Shown here in pieces: positions 60,363 through 64,000 of a stretch of 64,000 bases of DNA; position 1 is the first letter of the stretch; each line of letters opens with the position of its first letter. Below the pieces are notes generated by a model, which was given only the letters and a program-made list of their open reading frames with translations, did no database searches and was not told the origin of the DNA. The position numbers and the translations under genes are program-made. Source of the stretch: Gammaproteobacteria bacterium (lineage in GTDB: Bacteria; Gemmatimonadota; Gemmatimonadetes; Longimicrobiales; Gaopeijiaceae); the NCBI GenBank assembly GCA_028819075.1, contig JAPPMM010000059.1, forward strand, positions 1 to 64,000, written 5' to 3'.

Positions 60363-62186
60363 CTATCCGACAATCTGCACGCGCCGGCGTCGTATCACGG
60401 GTGCCCAGTCGTCGACGCTGAGCTCCAGCCGGAGCTCGTAGATCCCGGGTTCCAGGTTTCTGAAATCGAGATCGACGGAGCGGAAGTGCGCACCCGGTTG
60501 CCCCGGGCTCGGCTCGATCCACTCCAGCGTCAGCGGATCGCCGCTCCCCACCAGCCTCAGGAACTCTCCCAGCCGGCGGAAGAACGAGCGGTCGAGCGGC
60601 TCGACTCCGAGGCTGTAGGCGATCCGGCTTTCGCCCGTCCCGAGCCCGTAGGCTTCCCACGCGACCGCCAGCTCCTGCAGCCCGCCGAGCGCCAGCGAAG
60701 GCAGCGCATGGTCCAGGACGTCGTCGACCGACTCGGGCATCCGGTCCAGAGCTTCGATGATCAGGAAGTCGGAGAGATCCGGGATGTCATCCGGATGCGG
60801 ACCCAGTGCGAGGTCTCCCCGAAAGCGCGCTCCATGGCCGGCCCGGCGGTCGAGGGCTTCCACGCTGTACACGTAGCTGCCGAGCGGCACCATGAGCGAA
60901 AGCGTGCCCCTGTCCGAAAGCATGCGCTGCGTCGGCGGACGCGCCTCCCCGGTCGTCTCCGCCCAGGGCACCAGGAACAGTCCCGCCTGAACATCGCGCC
61001 GATGCTCGTTCGCTTCCTCGGGGCTGCCCGGGCCGGGAACCGCTCCGGACGTGTCCCGCGGTTCGAACCGGAACGGAGCCACAACCAGCAGCGAGTCGCC
61101 GCGCCGGAAGCGGGCGAGCACGGTGTACATCGTCCCCAGTTCGGGGGCATAGGATGGCGCATACGCGCTGCGAGGCCGTTCGACCGGGTCGCCCCAGACC
61201 ATGCCCGGGGGCAGGCTGGCTACGCCTGTCAGCACTCCGTCCGGGGGCATGTACCGCTCGGAGTGGGGAGGATGGCGCCCGGTCACCCGCGGAGTCATGC
61301 TCGATCCGCTGGTGGGCACGTATCGGGTCCAGCTGGTTTCCTGCCCGTAGCGAATGGCGAGTTCATCGAGGCCGGATGTCCACGGCAGCCCGTGGGGATT
61401 GCGCGCACGCCGCTGAATGCGACCCACGGTGTGCCGGCTCATGTGTTCGGTCCAGCGGTCGTTGCCGCGCACCAGATAGTAGGGATCGGCGAGCGCCCAC
61501 AGCCTGCGGCTCGCCGCCTCGCGCGCTTGCGGATCGAGGCCGTCCAGGCCGGATTCATCCGTCCTCTCCAGCAGGAGCGCCAGTGAAAGCCACTCCTCGG
61601 CCTCGCGCGGATCCATCGCTTCCAGCGCCAGGCGGTAGGTACGCTCCGCGTCCTCGAACCGCTCCAGGCGATGGAGCGCGAGACCGTGCAGCAGGTGGCA
61701 CAGGTCGGGCTCCGGAGCGGCGCAGTCGCGGGCAACCTCGAGCGCTTCGTGCGCCCGGCCCGCCTCCACCAGGTAGAAGACGCGCTGGCCCGCGATCCAG
61801 CCGTCGCCGGGCAGCCGCCGCGCGGCGTGCGCCAGGGTGTCGAGAAGTTCCTCGCGCGCCACGGTGATCTCCACGGCCTCCGGATCCGGCTCGTGGTGAT
61901 TGTCTCCGTGCCAGTAGCACATGCGGCCGATGAGTTCGTCGCACGGGGAGGAACCGGGCTCCATGGACCGGGGCAGATGCTGCACGCGCACACGCTCGAA
62001 GCGCCGCTGCGCGTCGCGGGCCCGGTCGTGGATCGCGGAGGAGTCGGGTTGAACCGACGCCTCCTGCGGAGATGGATCCGAGGGCAGGTTGCGTTCCTCC
62101 CGCGGAGGAACCGCGGCCGCCACGGACGACACTGCAAGGGTCGCGGCCAGCGCGAGCGTGGCGGGGGCGAGAACCGGACTCGCGAT
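60363..62186 (-). CDS. Secreted TPR-like protein of unknown function
   Basis: The ~607-residue product has an Ala-rich hydrophobic N-terminus (PVLAPATLALAATLAVSSVAAAVPP) suggesting export. TPR-like helices follow around ~110-190 (HEALEVARDCAAPEPDLCHLLHGLALHRLERFEDAERTYRLALEAMDP), then a beta-rich C-terminal part. No domain family is recognised. No ATG, GTG or TTG lies near the strong GGAGGAG binding site; the codon at proper spacing is ATC at 62186-62184, so either a rare ATC start or a start at another position is possible. The next in-frame ATG upstream would lie beyond the tRNA. This start is the least certain in the core block. Confidence 0.5.
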   Translation of the reverse strand: MASPVLAPATLALAATLAVSSVAAAVPPREERNLPSDPSPQEASVQPDSSAIHDRARDAQRRFERVRVQHLPRSMEPGSSPCDELIGRMCYWHGDNHHEPDPEAVEITVAREELLDTLAHAARRLPGDGWIAGQRVFYLVEAGRAHEALEVARDCAAPEPDLCHLLHGLALHRLERFEDAERTYRLALEAMDPREAEEWLSLALLLERTDESGLDGLDPQAREAASRRLWALADPYYLVRGNDRWTEHMSRHTVGRIQRRARNPHGLPWTSGLDELAIRYGQETSWTRYVPTSGSSMTPRVTGRHPPHSERYMPPDGVLTGVASLPPGMVWGDPVERPRSAYAPSYAPELGTMYTVLARFRRGDSLLVVAPFRFEPRDTSGAVPGPGSPEEANEHRRDVQAGLFLVPWAETTGEARPPTQRMLSDRGTLSLMVPLGSYVYSVEALDRRAGHGARFRGDLALGPHPDDIPDLSDFLIIEALDRMPESVDDVLDHALPSLALGGLQELAVAWEAYGLGTGESRIAYSLGVEPLDRSFFRRLGEFLRLVGSGDPLTLEWIEPSPGQPGAHFRSVDLDFRNLEPGIYELRLELSVDDWAPVIRRRRVQIVG

Positions 62187-62215
62187 GAGGGCTCCTCCTT
62201 CGAGGCGGGAGCGGA

Positions 62216-62286
62216 TTGGCCCGGGTGGATTCGAACCACCACCGCCGGTTCCAAAGACCGGTGTCCTGCCATTAGACGACGGGCCA
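62216..62286 (-). tRNA. tRNA-Gln(TTG)
   Basis: The cloverleaf is clear: acceptor TGGCCCG/CGGGCCA, anticodon stem CCGGT/ACCGG around loop CTTTGGA with anticodon TTG, and T-arm GGTGG-TTCGAAT-CCACC. The 3' CCA is not encoded. The U1-A72 pair fits Gln. It lies between ispE and the TPR-like gene, its usual neighbourhood. Confidence 0.93.
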
Positions 62287-62350
62287 CCCACGATGGCTCT
62301 CGGAATCCTACTCGTGCGCCGCTGCGGTCTCAAGAGTGAACCGGGGCGCG

Positions 62351-63253
62351 CTACGTCGGTTGCAGCGCGGGAAACCTCGAAAGGGTGGTCGTCAGATGGA
62401 CGTGTTCGCCTCCGTGCAGCGGCTGGACCTGGCGGTGAGCTCGCGCAGCCGACTCCTCGTGCGGGTAAACCGCGAAGATCGTGCTGCCGCTGCCCGACAT
62501 GAGCGCCAGCAGGGGCGAGGTGTCGCGCAGCGAGAGCATCGTGTCGCGGAGGTCGGGGCGGACGGCGAAGATGGGCGCCTCGAAGTCGTTGTGGGCCATC
62601 CCGGCCACGGTCGGCCAGTCCCGGCAGCGGGCCGGGGTGAGGGGGACCGGCTGCCCGGCGGACGGCAACTCCACGCTCCGGCCCCTCCCGCGCGCGAGCA
62701 GGTTGTACGCCCAGGCCGTCCCGACCCCTTCCGGCGATCCCACCAGAAGCACCGGGCGGGGCGGCAGCGGGGGCAGCGGCGTGAGGTGGTCGCCTCGGCC
62801 GCCACCCAGTCCGAGCGGCGACGGCGACAGGAAGAAGGGGACGTCGGCGCCGAGGCCGCGCGCCATCCCGGTGAGCGCGGCGACGCCCACGGGTGGTCCG
62901 AACAACTCGTCCAGGCAGCGGAGCGTCGCCGCCGCGTCCGAGGAACCTCCCCCCAGCCCGCCACCGACCGGAATGCGCTTCTCCAGCTGGATCGCCACCC
63001 CGCCCTGCTCACCGCGCGCGACCAGATACGCCCGCGCCGCCCGGTACACCAGGTTGTCGCGCGGGTCGCCCAGGTCAGCGCCTGTGACCTCCACGGTGAT
63101 GCCCGCCCGAGCGCGCTCCACCCGCAGGCGGTCGCGCAGCCCGACCGCCGCGAAGAGGGTGTCCACGTTGTGGTACCCGTCGGCGCGCCGCGCGCCCACG
63201 CGCAGCACGAGGTTGACCTTGGCCGGAGCCTCGACCACGACCGCGCGCTTCAC
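62351..63253 (-). CDS. ispE: 4-diphosphocytidyl-2-C-methyl-D-erythritol kinase
   Basis: The 300-residue GHMP kinase phosphorylates CDP-ME in the MEP isoprenoid pathway. It has VEAPAKVNLVLRVGARRADGYHNVDTLF, the ATP loop KRIPVGGGLGGGSSDAAATLRCL, GADVPFF and LMSGSGSTIFAVY. The GTG start at 63253 overlaps the stop of the upstream membrane protein (GTGA). Confidence 0.95.
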   Translation of the reverse strand: MKRAVVVEAPAKVNLVLRVGARRADGYHNVDTLFAAVGLRDRLRVERARAGITVEVTGADLGDPRDNLVYRAARAYLVARGEQGGVAIQLEKRIPVGGGLGGGSSDAAATLRCLDELFGPPVGVAALTGMARGLGADVPFFLSPSPLGLGGGRGDHLTPLPPLPPRPVLLVGSPEGVGTAWAYNLLARGRGRSVELPSAGQPVPLTPARCRDWPTVAGMAHNDFEAPIFAVRPDLRDTMLSLRDTSPLLALMSGSGSTIFAVYPHEESAARAHRQVQPLHGGEHVHLTTTLSRFPALQPT

Positions 63254-64000
63254 CGCGCCGGGACCGCCTCTTCGCCGCCCTTCCGCGCCAGCCCGATCTG
63301 CCGGAACGAAAACCCCATGCGCCAGAAGTACCAGAGCCCGATCGCGGTCACGGGAATGAACGTCGTGACGTGGTACCCCGCGGCGAACGCGAGCGCGGGG
63401 TTCTCGCCAATCCCGAGGACACCGACGAGCGCGACCCGCACCGCGGCCTCGAACGGACCGAAGAATCCCGGCGCCGAGGGCAGCGCGACCGCCAGCGCAG
63501 TGATCCCGTTCAGGAAGAGCGCTTCCGCATATCCGGCATCGATGCCGAAGGCGCGGAAGCCAAGCCAGAACGACGCCGAATGCCAGAGCCAGAAGGCTAG
63601 GCTCCACACCGCGGTGCGCGCCACCAGTATTGGACTTCGAAGCGCACCCAGCCCCTCGACGAGCCCGTCCAGAATGGACAGCGCCCTGTCCCCGGCGGCG
63701 TCCGGCAGCCGGGAAGCCAGCGCACGAGCGGCGGCCAGCACCATGTACGGCCGCGCCAGCACCAGCGTCACCCCCAGGATGACGATCGCAAGCACGGCCA
63801 GGAACCCGGCAACCGCGCCCCCGACAAGCTCGCCGGCGAGCTCCGAGTCCGCGCGGAACCCCGGCAGCGACAGCGAAACCACCAGCAGCGCCACAACCGT
63901 GATGCCATCGAAGAGGCGCTCGACGACGAGGGAGGACAGGCACGCGGAGGTCCGCATCCTGGCCATGCGCGCGAGCGACCAGGCGCGGGCGAATTCGCCG
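63250..64000 (-). CDS. LPG-synthase/YbhN-like integral membrane protein (5' end outside window)
   Basis: The visible 250 residues belong to the lysylphosphatidylglycerol synthase transmembrane / UPF0104 flippase-like family: GEFARAWSLARM...SLVVERLFDG and LNGITALAVALPSAPGFFGPFEAAVRVAL. The frame stays open to the window edge, so the N-terminus is missing. The C-terminal aminoacyl-transferase domain of MprF is absent, so it is not an LPG synthase. It is coupled to ispE. Confidence 0.85.
   Translation of the reverse strand, partial: GEFARAWSLARMARMRTSACLSSLVVERLFDGITVVALLVVSLSLPGFRADSELAGELVGGAVAGFLAVLAIVILGVTLVLARPYMVLAAARALASRLPDAAGDRALSILDGLVEGLGALRSPILVARTAVWSLAFWLWHSASFWLGFRAFGIDAGYAEALFLNGITALAVALPSAPGFFGPFEAAVRVALVGVLGIGENPALAFAAGYHVTTFIPVTAIGLWYFWRMGFSFRQIGLARKGGEEAVPAR

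Overview
The window is high-GC bacterial chromosome with dense, short-spaced genes, many GTG starts and many 4-nt stop/start overlaps. Gene content (PQQ-dependent dehydrogenase, TonB-style carboxypeptidase-regulatory domain protein, DUF5715 lipoprotein, membrane pyrophosphatase, outer-membrane autotransporter barrel, many lipoproteins) points to a diderm, aerobic environmental bacterium. The overall style fits Gemmatimonadota, but no rRNA or marker phylogeny is available here, so that placement is inference.

Layout. 1-3.6 kb: an autotransporter barrel without a passenger, an Sfp-type phosphopantetheinyl transferase and an acetamidase/formamidase lipoprotein. 3.6-21.6 kb is an accessory/defence island: a TIR/deoxyribosyltransferase-like protein; a winged-helix plus HEPN-like gene pair behind a possible operator; a type I restriction-modification locus (hsdM, hepT, a fused mntA-hsdS, a DUF3800 gene, hsdR) followed by another HEPN-like gene; two overlapping P-loop ATPases, one with a long helical-repeat tail, behind a triple TCAACA/TGTTGA operator; and two membrane-associated genes of unknown function. 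21.7-37.5 kb is envelope and metabolic material: DUF5715 lipoprotein, PQQ dehydrogenase, a minus-strand run of five exported proteins that starts with a plant-type LRR protein and a beta/gamma-crystallin-like lipoprotein, a LuxR regulator divergent from a DUF819 permease, a Sel1 lipoprotein, and two paralogous zinc-ribbon membrane proteins. 37.5-39.5 kb holds a DUF4143 ATPase and a VapBC-like toxin-antitoxin pair with a perfect 21-bp operator.

39.5-64 kb is core genome, all on the minus strand. Reading in the direction of transcription it is: flippase-like membrane protein, ispE, tRNA-Gln, a secreted TPR-like protein, prs, rplY(ctc), pth, hppA, an M20 peptidase, a single gene fusing ribosomal proteins bS6 and bS18, a DUF2232-like membrane protein, rplI, rsfS, a degenerate ParA/CpsD-like anchored protein, smc, DAHP synthase, herA, sbcD(mre11), sbcC(rad50), nurA. 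The last block links chromosome organisation (SMC) and a HerA-NurA/Mre11-Rad50 end-processing set in one apparently cotranscribed unit, with an aromatic-biosynthesis gene in the middle.

The most notable items are the bS6-bS18 fusion, the MntA nucleotidyltransferase fused to HsdS beside its HepT partner, the smc-aroF-herA-sbcD-sbcC-nurA operon, and the uncharacterised ATPase-pair locus.
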